Notes: generated from the sequence alone by a model not told the origin. A stretch of DNA of 64,000 nucleotides from Caenorhabditis elegans (GCF_000002985.6 NC_003280.10:4894501-4958500); one strand, 5' to 3'. Positions 17,368 to 38,410 are shown, counted from the stretch's first letter. Numbers and translations are program-made.

Positions 17368-19715
17368 CTAAATTTCATCGTCGGAATCGATATCCTCTGG
17401 AATAAGCGAATCGAATGGCGTCTCAAAAGTCTCTTCAGCACCTTCCACTGGCTTGAATATATTGAAATCATCAGCTGAAATGAGTTTTTCTTTATTTTTC
17501 ATATAAATTAAATTCATACTTATGGAAGTTTCGTATTTTTCATGAATTGGTTTCAGCTGTATAGTTAGGTGAGGCCTGTGAGAAGACTCGGCAACAGGAT
17601 CTTCATCGGAGTTCTCTTCGTCCGATTCATCAGAACTGTGGCATCTTCTTGGAATCTCGTGGATTGTGTTGTCGAGCTCACCGTTTTCCTGAAAATTAAA
17701 TTTCAAGTGAAGAATATATTTCTAAAATTACCTTTTCACGGAAAGATACTCGTCGAGAAGATTTAAATGAAGTTTTCGTGGAGGAATTTAATGCTACTAT
17801 CTCCGATTTAATTTCATTTTTAAGAGAGTCACTTTGTGTCAGAACAATATCTACATTTTCATGAATACAACTCTCTGAATTGTTCAAATCTTCATTCTTC
17901 ATTATCCCTCTCAATGGTGGAATTTGTTCCGATTTTACAATTCTCGGCAAATTTATTTTAGCTTTTTTTGCGGACATCTTTCGTGACTTCTTTCTACCGG
18001 GGACAATCTTCGAATCGACATTCATCCTCTGTGCAGAATCATCCGATGTCTAAAATTCCAAAAAATTATCTAGTGATACCAGTTTATTTCATACGAATTT
18101 TGCAATTTTTGTGCCAAAAATACAGAATATATAAAATTTGATGAAAATTCCACACCAACAATAGTTTAAAAGTACAGTACTCTCCAAAGACGCACACCTT
18201 TCCGCATTTAACAACAATTTATCGTTTCAAGGCCGAATATCGTATTTTTGGCACTAAAATTTCAAAATTTCTCGTTTGTATAGTACCTACCGTTGGTTGA
18301 TTATCTCGAAGAATTTCCCGTGCAAAAAGATCATCCAAAACTTCGGGATCACTGATTGGGACGGTCTTTGACTGGCGCCGTTTTCTCTTCCGTTTTCTCG
18401 ATGGCAATGACGGTTCAATCGTTTCTTCCACGTTATCATCATTTTCAGCGATGTCAGGATCCTTTTCAGTTTCTTCGTCATCTCCATCGGAACTGAGAGC
18501 GTCTACTGAAGATTGTTCGTCTTGATCCACATCAAATACCTGAAAGATATTTGGTTATGCAAGCCCAGGCCTTGTTTTTCGATTAAAAAAGAAGAATTCG
18601 AAAACTTTCGTTTTCTCGAAAAGTAGTTACAATTTTTGGCTATTATTCAGAAGAAATATATATTTTTTTCTCAAATTTTGCTTCTCAAAATGGGGAATTT
18701 TTTTTTCGATATATGCTTTTGACATGTGCGGCAAATCTCAAAATTTGCCGAGCTCGGCAAATTCGGCAAATCTACTTTTTTGAAATGTGCCGTGCTCGGC
18801 AAATTCGGCAAATTTGCGGCACACCCCTGATATGCACCTTTTCAATAGCGGAATCCTCAATTGCCTTCAAATTTTTTTCGATGACTCTGGATAAAATCTC
18901 TGTTGGGTCATTCAGCGGGTTTCCAGTGATTCCAAATTTATCTTTTAATTTAGAATATTCACGGTGAATAACTCCCAACATGTCAAATTGTTCAGTCAGA
19001 GCTTTCACACGGCATAATGGATCATTTAGATTCGCTAAAACTGGAACTCCATGGCTCTTTTCATCGGTTTGGTTTGACTTGGCGTAGCAGGGATCGTGCT
19101 GGAAAAATTAGAAAATTAGAAAATTCAGGTTTTCATTTGAAAACTCGCAATCGATAGAAATGCAACGTGTTTGATGGTGTTGTTCTGGAGAAGTTTCTTG
19201 CACACCACATAAGCATCATAAATCTTCTCCACTAGCAGAAATTGTGCAAACTTTCGGAAGTTTCTTGCACAGTCTGGATTCATTCGAATTTGAACAACGT
19301 GTGATTCTTGTTGAATGAAGAAGAAAGTATACAACGAATAAAGGCCAAAAAGCCGTTCTTTCAGACTTCGTGGCATTCCTGGACAAGCTTCTTCTTCCAT
19401 ATATGACAAACATTGAACTAGTAGATGCTCGTTGAACTTCAAATTAAATATTATTACGACACTAAACATTTTCATAAAGTTTACCTCAATGATTTCTGAG
19501 CTTTCACTTCTTCCATTGAAAATATCCACCATTCCGCGTCGCTCGAACATCATTTTGTAGTCGTAAAATCTTAAAATAGAATTTTCATTGAATAAAAATC
19601 AATATTCCACTAACCGTACAGACTTAAATTGCAGGTATGCTCGTAAAAGCGTATCAAGGTCTTCTCGGATTCCTGCGTAGACCGGAGACAGCCCCGACGG
19701 CCCTCCCTTCGGCAT
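17368..19715 (-). CDS. snRNA-activating protein complex subunit 1 (SNAP43) homologue
   Basis: Exons join on the minus strand from an ATG at 19713-19715 (MPKGGPSGLSPVYAGIRED) to a TAG at 17368-17370. The first part matches SNAPC1/SNAP43: a DLDTLLRAYLQFKSVRF helix resembling human DCEALLSRFQETDSVRF, then a GLYSLYTFFF helix and EKIYDAYVVCKKLL. The C-terminal half is acidic with a basic block (SRKRKRKRRQSK) and ends in EDIDSDDEI. SNAPc binds proximal sequence elements and drives snRNA transcription; in worms, SNPC-1-type subunits also act at piRNA genes. Which worm paralogue this is I cannot say. The splice after the TIKHVAFLSI segment (near 19150) lacks an obvious in-phase GT donor. One intron contains a CGGCAAAT repeat. 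Confidence 0.75.
18165..18255. repeat. Palindromic repeat copy in SNAP43-homologue intron
   Basis: AGTACAGTACTCTCCAAAGA followed by CGCACACC and a diverged GTTTCAAGGCCGAATATCGT matches the dispersed palindrome family. It is confined to the intron between exons ending near 18291 and starting near 18050. Confidence 0.5.
18715..18832. repeat. CGGCAAATT-type repeat abutting a splice donor
   Basis: Units such as GCTCGGCAAATTCGGCAAAT occur twice about 60 bases apart, with an internal GTGCCG/CGGCAC inverted pair. The repeat lies in an intron and reaches to within a few bases of the donor GTGCAT used by the exon ending near 18840. A short related tract is at 37999-38020. Confidence 0.65.
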
Positions 19716-19859
19716 TTTCTGGAAAAAACTATTAAAAAAAACATATGTGTTTATAAAGTTTTTAAAATTGAAAAAATGTCATTTCTTGTTGAAAATGCAC
19801 AAAATAATCCTATAAAATGCATGAAATTCCGATAGAAATGGAAATTGATTTAAAAGTTA

Positions 19860-19965
19860 ATATACAGTAACTTTAAAGGCGCACTGAATGTTTCTATCGC
19901 CTGGTTTCGCAGCGAAAGTTTTAATCCGATTTCGCGTCTTTACATTTACAGTATCTTCTCATCGA
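19860..19965. repeat. Palindromic repeat copy upstream of the SNAP43 homologue
   Basis: ACAGTAACTTTAAAGGCGCA followed by TCGCCTGGTTTCGCAGCGAA and a second TTTACAGTATCTTCTC arm is recognisable as a diverged copy of the dispersed palindrome. It occupies part of the short gap between this gene and the glucosidase 3' end. Confidence 0.5.
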
Positions 19966-20107
19966 GAAAAAAACATGTTTTCAAAAAAAAAATCTCAATG
20001 GGAATCTTTATTCCGGAAAATTAGTTTATTCGAATTCAATTTCAATTAAAAAGATTTTATTTTAATAACAATTGTTCGGATGAAAAAATGTGCATAAAAA
20101 ATTAAAA

Positions 20108-30744
<10,637 letters not shown>

Positions 30745-32367
30745 AGTTCTGAAAATTCTTCAAAATAGAGTTTTGAGAACTAAATACGATGGTAAAAATA
30801 TCTTCAAGTAGAAGAAGTACTCTATCATTTTGGCAGTTCATATATATATACTTTTTAGAAAAAGTTTTATAATAATTTTTCAAATTTTAGAAAAGGAATT
30901 CAATTTGAAAGAAAAAATGAAACAGGTCGACAGACACAAAAAATGATAATTGAATGTCAACGAGAACGAAATGTTTCTCCAGGTCTTACAGAGGCACACC
31001 CCGTCCAAGTGATTATGGAAAACGTGGCATAGGTCACTGATAAGAATAACGGAATGTTGACTAGAAAATACATGCACATGTGCACAATGTGCATGAGGTG
31101 AGGCAAACAAGGAATTCCGATAAGTTCACGTGATTCTCCAAGAGAAGCCGGGTGATGACGTCAATTGAGGCACTTTTTGCACTTTGATTAAAAGCTTGAA
31201 ATTATGGAATTTTCTATGTTGTTCAAGAATTTTGACAGATGCTAACTTTTAAAAATATATTTGAAAAGTTTAAAACATTTCAAAAAAGGCGTGCAGAAAC
31301 AGAATTATCGAATGAAAAGTGCGCATATATTTAAAATCTGGAAATACATTTGAAGCTTTAAATAGTTTTTATTCTTAATGCGGAAACTACCTATTTCTAA
31401 TCAAAAATATAAAACTCTAGCATTGAAAAAATAAATCAATAAACAAAAGGATCAACATCATCATGTGTTCAATGTTGTGGCTATTTGACAGCTGACAAAG
31501 AGATCAATGAAGTTTGATGAAAACTTTAAATTATCAACTGATAAAAAACACTTTAGAAGATGGGAAAATGTGCAAGAAATGTTCTTTGATACCGGAATGA
31601 ACAAAGTATTCGAGGAGCATTTTTTAAAAAGAAACATGTTCAGTTTATTTTTTCTGTCATTTTTCAGTAAATTTCTAAAATGAAAAATGAAATTTTTACG
31701 TACTCTGGTAAATCGATTCTGATCAACGTCGAAGTCAGTCCAATCAACGTATGTTGAAGCTAGGGGTACATGCGACAATTATACTAGCTTCGGCGTCGAT
31801 CATAATCGATTTACCAAAGGTATACTTATAGGTTCAGGAGTTTTATGATTTTTCGAACAATCCGCAAATAGTTGCACGTATGCGGTTCCATCCTATAAAT
31901 AAAGTATTCAATTGATCAATTGCGATTTGGGTACTGTAGAAACAACACGACTCTGTCCTCAGGCTACAACCGCTGTGCCCAGTATTTCAACAGATCGATC
32001 TGCCTGTTTGTCTTCCACATTATTGGAATTTTATAGGTTCAACACTCGAAGCGAAGCTGATGGAAGTAAAGCCAAAAAAGCTCCGGTCGATTATCATCAT
32101 AGAAAAATTTTCTGTAGAGAAAAGTTGAAACCAAAAGCTGAGACTAATTCAGAAAAGCCTCTCTCTTGTCCGCTCATCAAACCAGCTGGTTTAAAATAAC
32201 AGCATTTTCCAGCATCAACGCAGGAGAAATGTCTAGTGATACTGGCAAGGAGCCTTCAATTAATTTCTGCATTCTTTTCTAATTTCGAAAACTACATTTT
32301 TCAGGCATACAGTAGTCATATATAACTATTTTCAAATCATTCTATACAGTCATCTTGACACGATATA
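30745..32367. other. Intergenic region upstream of the glucosidase gene
   Basis: The glucosidase promoter should lie at the left end, where there is a TATATATATA stretch at 30840-30850. An inverted repeat is present at 31706-31734 and 31788-31816 (TGGTAAATCGATTCTGATCA and its near complement). A 95-codon plus-strand frame at 31912-32199, with the second half preceded by TTTTATAG and ending NSEKPLSCPLIKPAGLK then TAA, has mildly coding-like composition, but no ATG start or homology I recognise. Confidence 0.45.
31706..31816. repeat. Short foldback repeat
   Basis: The 29-base arms at 31706-31734 and 31788-31816 are inverted with a few mismatches (CTTCGACGTTGATCAGAATC versus CTTCGGCGTCGATCATAATC), separated by about 53 bases. 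It could form a hairpin or be a small inverted-repeat insertion. Confidence 0.65.
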
Positions 32368-32394
32368 TCAGGTTGTCCCATAAGTTTTTGTACT
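32368..32394 (+). repeat. Left terminal inverted repeat of the mariner element
   Basis: It begins TCAGGTTGTCCCATAAG just inside a TA and is identical over 27 bases to the complement of the right end. Confidence 0.93.
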
Positions 32395-32514
32395 TTTTTT
32401 CAAATATTTTTCCAAAACTTCTAGAGTTTTAAAATTTTTTCATCGTAGGTCGTGTCAAGGTCGGGTCGTCCCCTTTCAGAAAAGATTCATTTCATCCATT
32501 TCTACTTTGCCACG

Positions 32515-33534
32515 ATGACAATCATCAAACTTGAACGTCGAGACGTTAGATTGCTTCTTCTTTATGAATTTCGTCTTGGTCATTCAGCAATGGAAGCGGA
32601 ACGAAACATATGCGGTGCGATGGGTGAGGGAGCACTCTCTTATAATACAGCAAAGAGTTGGTTTCAAAAGTTCAAGAACGGCGACTTCAGTCTCGAAGAA
32701 ATAGAACGTTCTGGGCGACCGGTAGAGTTAAATGAAGAAGACCTAGTGAAGCTGGTGGAGGAAGAGCCTCGTCTTAGTCTTCGTGAAATGGAAGAGAAGC
32801 TTGAGTGTTGTCATAGCACAATTGCACGTCACTTGGGTCGCCTTGGTTTTACTTCAAAACTTGGAATTTGGGTGCCTCATGAACTTTCGGCATCACAGAA
32901 GCTCACTCGGGTCAACGTTTGTACTCAACTTCTAACTTTTCGTCGAAAGTTCGATTGGCTGAACAATCTGGTTACTGGAGATGAGAAGTGGGTGCTCTAT
33001 GTTAACCATTCCAGAAAACGTCAATGGCTTCCGATCGGTGAGAAAGGAATACCGACGCCAAAGCCTGATCTTCACCCAAAAAAGATTATGATCTGTGTCT
33101 GGTGGGGTGTTCAAGGACCCGTGCACTGGGAATTGTTGCCAACTAATAAAACTATCACTGCTGATTACTATTGTGCCCAATTGGACCGAGTTGCAGAAAA
33201 GACCAACGGAAAATATGAAAAACTATATTTTCTTCACGATAATGCTAGGCCTCATGTCGCCAAGAAGACTTTCCAAAAGCTGCAAGATCTTGGTTGGACT
33301 GTTTTACCGCATCCACCATATTCTCCAGATCTTGCACCAACCGACTACCATTTGTTCTTGTCTCTCAGTGACTACATGCGCGACAAGCAATTCGACGACG
33401 AAGAGCATCTCAAAACTGAACTCTCCACTTTCTTCTCATCGCGTTCGCCGGATTTCTTCTCCCGTGGCATCATGATGTTACCTAGTAAATGGCAACAAGT
33501 GGTGGACACTAATGGTGAATACTTGTGTGAATAG
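32515..33534 (+). CDS. Mariner transposase, intact
   Basis: The frame is 339 residues from the ATG at 32515. An open 21-codon extension upstream of this ATG has no better start, so this start is preferred. The N-terminus carries the helix-turn-helix DNA-binding regions (AKSWFQKFKNGDFSLEE; LSLREMEEKLECCHSTIARH), then the WVPHEL linker motif of mariners. The catalytic triad is DD34D: Asp in TGDEKW, Asp in HDNARPH, and the third Asp 34 residues later in SPDLAPTDYH. The enzyme cuts and pastes its own element by binding the terminal repeats. No stop or frameshift is present. The length is normal for the family (about 340-350). Confidence 0.93.
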   Translation: MTIIKLERRDVRLLLLYEFRLGHSAMEAERNICGAMGEGALSYNTAKSWFQKFKNGDFSLEEIERSGRPVELNEEDLVKLVEEEPRLSLREMEEKLECCHSTIARHLGRLGFTSKLGIWVPHELSASQKLTRVNVCTQLLTFRRKFDWLNNLVTGDEKWVLYVNHSRKRQWLPIGEKGIPTPKPDLHPKKIMICVWWGVQGPVHWELLPTNKTITADYYCAQLDRVAEKTNGKYEKLYFLHDNARPHVAKKTFQKLQDLGWTVLPHPPYSPDLAPTDYHLFLSLSDYMRDKQFDDEEHLKTELSTFFSSRSPDFFSRGIMMLPSKWQQVVDTNGEYLCE

Positions 33535-33580
33535 TACTACTTGTCGCTTGAGAGAAATAAATTTTTTTCAAAAAAAAAAT

Positions 33581-33607
33581 AGTACAAAAACTTATGGGAC
33601 AACCTGA
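33581..33607 (-). repeat. Right terminal inverted repeat of the mariner element
   Basis: This is AGTACAAAAACTTATGGGAC followed by AACCTGA, the exact inverted copy of the left end, adjoining the flanking TA. Confidence 0.93.
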
Positions 33608-33995
33608 TACATAACACAGAAGAACTTTTAAAATATAAAAATGTTTATTTATGAAATTTGTGACAAGAGCCAATTTACCATATTACTCTGACTAGCGAGC
33701 CCTGCGGGCCCGCCAGTTGTAGGGGGTGTAAGGCGAGTCCCCTTGCCGGGCGTAGGTTCTCGGCTTCGCCTCGAACCTGTTAGTGGGTTCGTGAAAATTT
33801 CAGTAGGTCAATGGGAGTCTTCTTGATTTTTGAGTTCGGTTTGACCAAAAACAGAAGCACCCGTTGAATCAGTTAAAGCTGAGTTTTGATTGATTGAAGT
33901 TTGAAGAGGCGAAGGGGGAGACGTACCCATATTTTGTATAGAATCGAGTATTTCTATTCGAATCCCGATTACTCACAAAAAACAAAAAAGTTTGT

Positions 33996-34066
33996 CAGTT
34001 GGCAGAATTGAACCAACTACCAAAATTTCTAAGACATACGCAATAACCACTCGGCCATGCGGGATA
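33996..34066 (-). other. tRNA-like pseudogene
   Basis: On the minus strand CATGGCCGAGTGGTTATTGC matches the D-arm / box A of Leu- and Ser-type tRNAs, and about 25 bases on GGTTCAATTCTGCC matches the T-arm / box B. The anticodon region is short and does not form a standard stem, the long variable arm is missing, and no convincing acceptor stem is seen. I therefore read it as a degenerate tRNA-derived sequence. Confidence 0.45.
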
Positions 34067-35354
34067 TTCCTCAAACAGGGATGTAGGGAAGAAAAATTTC
34101 TGGACAGGAGTCGTCTTTCGATTCCGCTTTCTCCAATAATGTCAATTTGAGAAAAGATGTTTGAAAACCGTTTATCACTGATAAGTCAGCGGGAAAACGA
34201 ATTTTTGAAAATTTTATTACAGGATGTACTCATTATTGAATTCCCGAAAAGGAGACGTACAGTTGAGGGCTATATCTTGTAAACTGTTTGATTTGTAGAA
34301 AATAAACAAGTTTTGGCCTGAAAATTAAAAAAATAATATCTCTTGGCAGAGCATTGCTAACGCGACGAAACTTCATCTTCCATTAGATAAAATCAAAAAC
34401 TATGAATCAAAAATACATTCCGCAAAACTTTAGTGGAAAAAATGTTCAGGGGACCCAGGAAACCACTCCCCCCAGTACTAAATTTTTGAATTATTTTTTT
34501 CTTGAAAAATTTTCCCACTGAACTTTTTACAAATTTTATATGTCTCGATGCGTCTCGATGAGACCTACACATCAGTTTTTAGAAAACTTTGAAAACTTGA
34601 AAACTGACCGAGTTATGATGGAAAAAGTAGATTCGCGAAAACGGGAAAGTGTGCAAAATTTGGCACTTATTCGTCTTGCTCGGCCGACTCATAGAACTTT
34701 TCTCAATTCTGAGTTGAAAATCGTGTTCAGCGTACTTTTTTACGTGGGGTAAACAAAAAAATATCAAAAAAGAAGAAGTAGAACTTGAGATAAAGACGAA
34801 AAACTACTTTTTCGGAAAAAAAATTTTTTTTTGGCAAAATGGCATTTTTTGGCCTTTTGTTTTATCACAACTTTTTTCCTTTTGCACTTATCAACTCAAA
34901 CTTTTTTTCAAAAAATCAGTCTCTCTGAGTCTTGCACATGAGTTTGAAACAAAACCGAGCAAAACCCGAATTTTAATTCAATTAAAACATGGTTTTTTGG
35001 GGGTAAAAAGAGCAACAAAAATATTTTTCAAACTGGGGAAAGCCGCCCTGAGCTCAGTTTTGCTCCGAACTTAGTGCCGTTTTCTGCTCCACCGTGGGGC
35101 AAAATATTTCTAGTAGGATTTCAAATATTAGAGCATGAAGTCACACGGCTCTGGAGTTATTAATGAAAACGAAGTGTGACATTTTTTCGCAAGCCAAAAA
35201 AAACGCGAAAAAACGCGAAAAAGGGGCAGAGTCTGTACACTCGGCATTTATTAGAGGCTGCTTGGCAGAAACAAAAAAAAAACAAATCTGCAAATATCAG
35301 CAAGACCCTAAAAAAAATGAGGCCTTTTTCAAAGCGACAAGAGCCAGTGAGCCG

Positions 35355-35432
35355 ACGAGAAGTGGCTTTTCGGCCACCACCTCTGAGATACAGAGTCACA
35401 GTGAAGTGGCCGTTCAGCCACCACCTCTAAGC
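35355..35432. repeat. Tandem hairpin units GTGGC..GCCACCACCTCT
   Basis: AGTGGCTTTTCGGCCACCAC and AGTGGCCGTTCAGCCACCAC occur about 45 bases apart, each an imperfect hairpin followed by CTCT(G/A)AG. They are part of a longer patchy low-complexity region to about 35540. Confidence 0.55.
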
Positions 35433-36295
35433 CACTGAGCTCACTCTGAGCCCTTCCCTAAACACCGAAAGACCGAAGGGCCAAGGCCAGCCATTGAACC
35501 ACTTAGATACCATCGAGCCAATGTCGACATCCGAACCCCATTGAACCATCGCCACTGTGCCACTGCCATTGTCCTCATGCTGGATGTTTGAAGTTTTCAA
35601 AAACTTCGAACTGATGTTAGTACAGTATTTTGCCCCTTTATATAGCATTAGTGTTAGAAAAAAGGTTATATGGTGTCACGGTAATATTGAATGTTTTCCG
35701 GAGGTTTTTTTATTCATTTTAAATTAAGTGTTTTTATTTATTTTTTTAATATTGCCCCATGATTTTAATCGCATTTTAGACACTTTTTATTTTGGAAACC
35801 AGGAACAATTTTTTCTTCACAATTCATACTTTTTTGAAGAATGTTTCAGAATAAAATTTCTTGAAAAAACCTTTTGAAAAAGCCGCCGGAAAAATCGAGA
35901 GTAGCATTCAAATTTTCTTCCAAAATGCCAAAATAAGAATCCTAAAAACCCGTGGAATTTTTAGCCAAAGCTTAGTAAAGAACTACAAAATTAGAAGAAA
36001 AAATGACAATTTCAAATTTTAATTTGATAAAATTTATGAAATTATCGATACATTTTATTAAATTTAGATTACCACATAATTTTTGTATGTACGTTCCGGA
36101 GGTGCACATAAGACGTTTTCCAATCTTTGTGAGCTTCAATGTTTACTTCATTAATTTTTTTTGTTCAAAAAACATGTGAATCTGCGTTAAATATTAAAAA
36201 AAACAAATGTTTATTTTGGAATATCTATGGAGTTACATTAAAAATTTACGTGGTCACTCTCCCTAATAAAAAAAAGGCTGTGTTGGATTATTTGC

Positions 36296-36305
36296 CTATA
36301 AAAGG
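36296..36305 (+). promoter_or_regulatory. TATA box of the DM9-like gene
   Basis: CTATAAAAGG lies about 70 bases upstream of the ATG at 36373, which is well placed for a core promoter with a short leader. Confidence 0.5.
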
Positions 36306-36372
36306 CATCGAAATTGTCATAACTTCTCATATTGGAATCTTCGATCGCCTTCAATCATCGTAATCAACATCG

Positions 36373-37614
36373 ATGACGCCGAAGCCGAATCCGCCACCAA
36401 AAGAAGACACATGGAGCGTTCCAGCCTATTGGATCCCCATTTCCGCCGAGCCCCGTCAAGTGTATGGGAGAGCAGAACATGTATGTGGCTCTCTGGTACA
36501 AACATGGCAAGCCAATTCATGGGCGTTCCTGGAATAACGGAGGAGTCGTTGAATGCTCCTTCCCATACAAGGAGGCAGAGTTGACGACCAAGCAACAGCT
36601 CGAAGGACAAATCCAGGTTCTGCAGTATGTTGGAGATCACAACAACCAAGGTAAGCTTAAAAGTTTTAGAAGATTCTGAGAATAACGATAATATTTAGGA
36701 TTCTGGTATGAATGGATCAAATACAAGGATCGCATTGAGAAGATCGATGACAAGCATCAACTTGTTCGTTGTGGGGATTCTTTCCCAATCTTCTGGAAGA
36801 GAAAGGAAGGAAATCTCCTTGGATACGTCGACAACAAGACAGAGGAAGGATGGTTCTCGTTCAACGGAAAAGTGATCAAACAAGTCGGACCACAGTTGAA
36901 TGACATGTACATCATCACTCGTAACTGCGTCGGAGGACCACCATACTGCGAGTGTGAGAACTGTCCGAAGCTTCCGCCACCACCACCAATCCCACCACCG
37001 GGCCCACCACCACCACGTGTCATGCACGACGAATGGATCGACATCCGCGAGGGAGATCCATGGCCAACTCGCAAGCTTGTTAAAGCTTTGGACAAATCCT
37101 TGGACACCCTTCCAGGAGTCAGTGCAGATCAGTATGTTGCCTTGTGGTACATGCAGGGTGAACCTGTCATGGGTCGTGTTTGGAATGAGGGAGGAAAGGT
37201 TAGTTGATCTTATGAAAATCTGAAATTTAAATCTGGAATTTTCAGGTTGCCGCCAACTTCTCTTGGTTCAACAATGAATATTGCAAGAACGTTGGCTCCA
37301 TTCAGTTGCTCGTCCGTCTCGGACCACACGTCGTTGGATACGAATATGGTTGGATTCCATTCCCAGAAGCTGCAAACTTCGACGCTGGAAAGATCTGGAA
37401 GCCAGTGCACGTCAACAACCACAAGGGAGATATTTCTGTTGGAGTGGTTAACCTTCCAGGCGGAAAGCAGATCCTTGCCAAGGTCGATGTTCGCAACGAG
37501 TCGTACGGATACGGTTATCAAGGAAAGGAGCACTCGGCTCGTGGACCTGCTTGTGCTTCGAGTGTCACTGTTCTTTGCCGCAAGGCTCTCCCAGGATACC
37601 AACTCGACGGATAG
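36373..37614 (+). CDS. Two-repeat DM9/DUF3421-like protein, with an apparent frameshift
   Basis: Exons are 36373-36650, 36699-37198 and 37246-37614. Two homologous modules are visible: [19 protein letters not shown] (about 36478) and [19 protein letters not shown] (about 37130), each followed by a glycine/tryptophan-rich second motif. They are joined by a Cys-containing, proline-rich linker ([18 protein letters not shown]). The pattern resembles DM9/DUF3421 repeats, a family of largely unknown function with lectin-like members in some animals. The first ATG after the TATA box (36373) opens a plausible frame ([19 protein letters not shown]), but the module frame is shifted by one base at the CCCC at 36451-36454. 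Without that shift the gene must start at ATG 36464, leaving about 385 residues. No signal peptide is seen. Confidence 0.65.
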
Positions 37615-38127
37615 AAAGAGAACTTTTTGTGAAATTCCACATGATTTGAATAAATTGATTGCCGAAAAACAGTTGTTTGAATTCAGATAAGATACAAATT
37701 ATAAAAGAACGATCACTGAGCAGGCAAACGTTTGCCCAAGCATCAGAATGTAACTTCGTCCTCATCTGCAAAACATGATTTCCGGTCTTTTTAGCAATAA
37801 CCACAATATCCACTGTACAGTGATTAAAAAGAAAGTATTTCTGCTCATTGTTAGAATACTGTTGAAACCTACATCATTTGAAAAAGAACCTTTTTTATGT
37901 CCCTACAAAATTTTTCGCATGAGAGGCGCACTTTGGACAAGAAAAAAGTCGATCTAAATTTTTTCAGTGTATTTTTTCACTACTCGTTAAATTGAACTTT
38001 CCGGCAAATCGGCAAATTGCAGTACATTTTCGGAAAATTGTGGTTTTGCTCTTTTTTTCAGAATTCCAATTTTAATCGGCAAATCTTTCCCCCTGAAATT
38101 TGTTCAACTTCTAAAATATATTTTCAG

Positions 38128-38346
38128 GAAGAAATCGATTTCGATTCTGACGATGACGGTGTGGAGCATGAGGATGACGTCTTTAAGCCGAAGCGTCGTG
38201 CTGAAAAAGTTTCCAAGAAGACTTTCATGGTAGGCAGGCAAGGTTTCAACTCTGATGCCTGGCAGCGCACGGGTACGCCTAGCGGACAATCCTGGAGAAA
38301 AATTGATTTGAATAAGATTTCTGAAATCATAAATGCAGAAAATTGA
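38128..38346 (+). pseudogene. Orphan C-terminal coding exon (unrecognised)
   Basis: After a good TTTTCAG acceptor, an open frame of 72 codons gives an acidic start (EEIDFDSDDDGVEHEDD) and then a basic region (KPKRRAEKVSKKTF), ending in NAEN and TGA. I find no upstream exon that clearly joins it, so it is either the last exon of an undetected gene or a fragment. A decayed copy of its last codons and 3' flank (about 38315-38405) recurs at about 45145-45245, also upstream of an MSP copy, so it was carried along in an MSP duplication. Confidence 0.35.
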
Positions 38347-38410
38347 AGTCGTCAGAATTTTCACGGATTTCAAAAATCATTTTATTTATTTATTAACTTT
38401 TGGAACTTTA

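Larger units (their letters stand above)
32368..33607 (+). mobile_element. Complete mariner-family DNA transposon
   Basis: The element is 1,240 bp with perfect 27-bp terminal inverted repeats starting TCAGGTTGTCCCATAAG. It is flanked on both sides by TA (32366-32367 and 33608-33609), the target duplication of Tc1/mariner elements. It carries one uninterrupted transposase gene, so it looks autonomous by sequence. It sits in an intergenic region. Confidence 0.93.
33610..36294. other. Repeat-rich intergenic region
   Basis: This 2.7-kb stretch has no supported gene. A GC-rich block at 33692-33780 (GAGCCCTGCGGGCCCGCC) is partly self-complementary. A tRNA-like segment lies at 33996-34066. Poly-A and poly-T runs and purine tracts fill 34100-35330. 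A duplicated GTGGC...GCCACCACCTCT unit lies at 35355-35432. The overlapping open frames at 35163-35438 come from A-rich and repeat sequence and are not genes. Confidence 0.5.

Noticed and set aside
34579-34767. Short minus-strand frame in the repeat-rich gap
   Set aside because: No splice, start or homology support.
35163-35438. Overlapping Lys/Arg-rich frames
   Set aside because: They arise from A-rich runs and tandem hairpin units.
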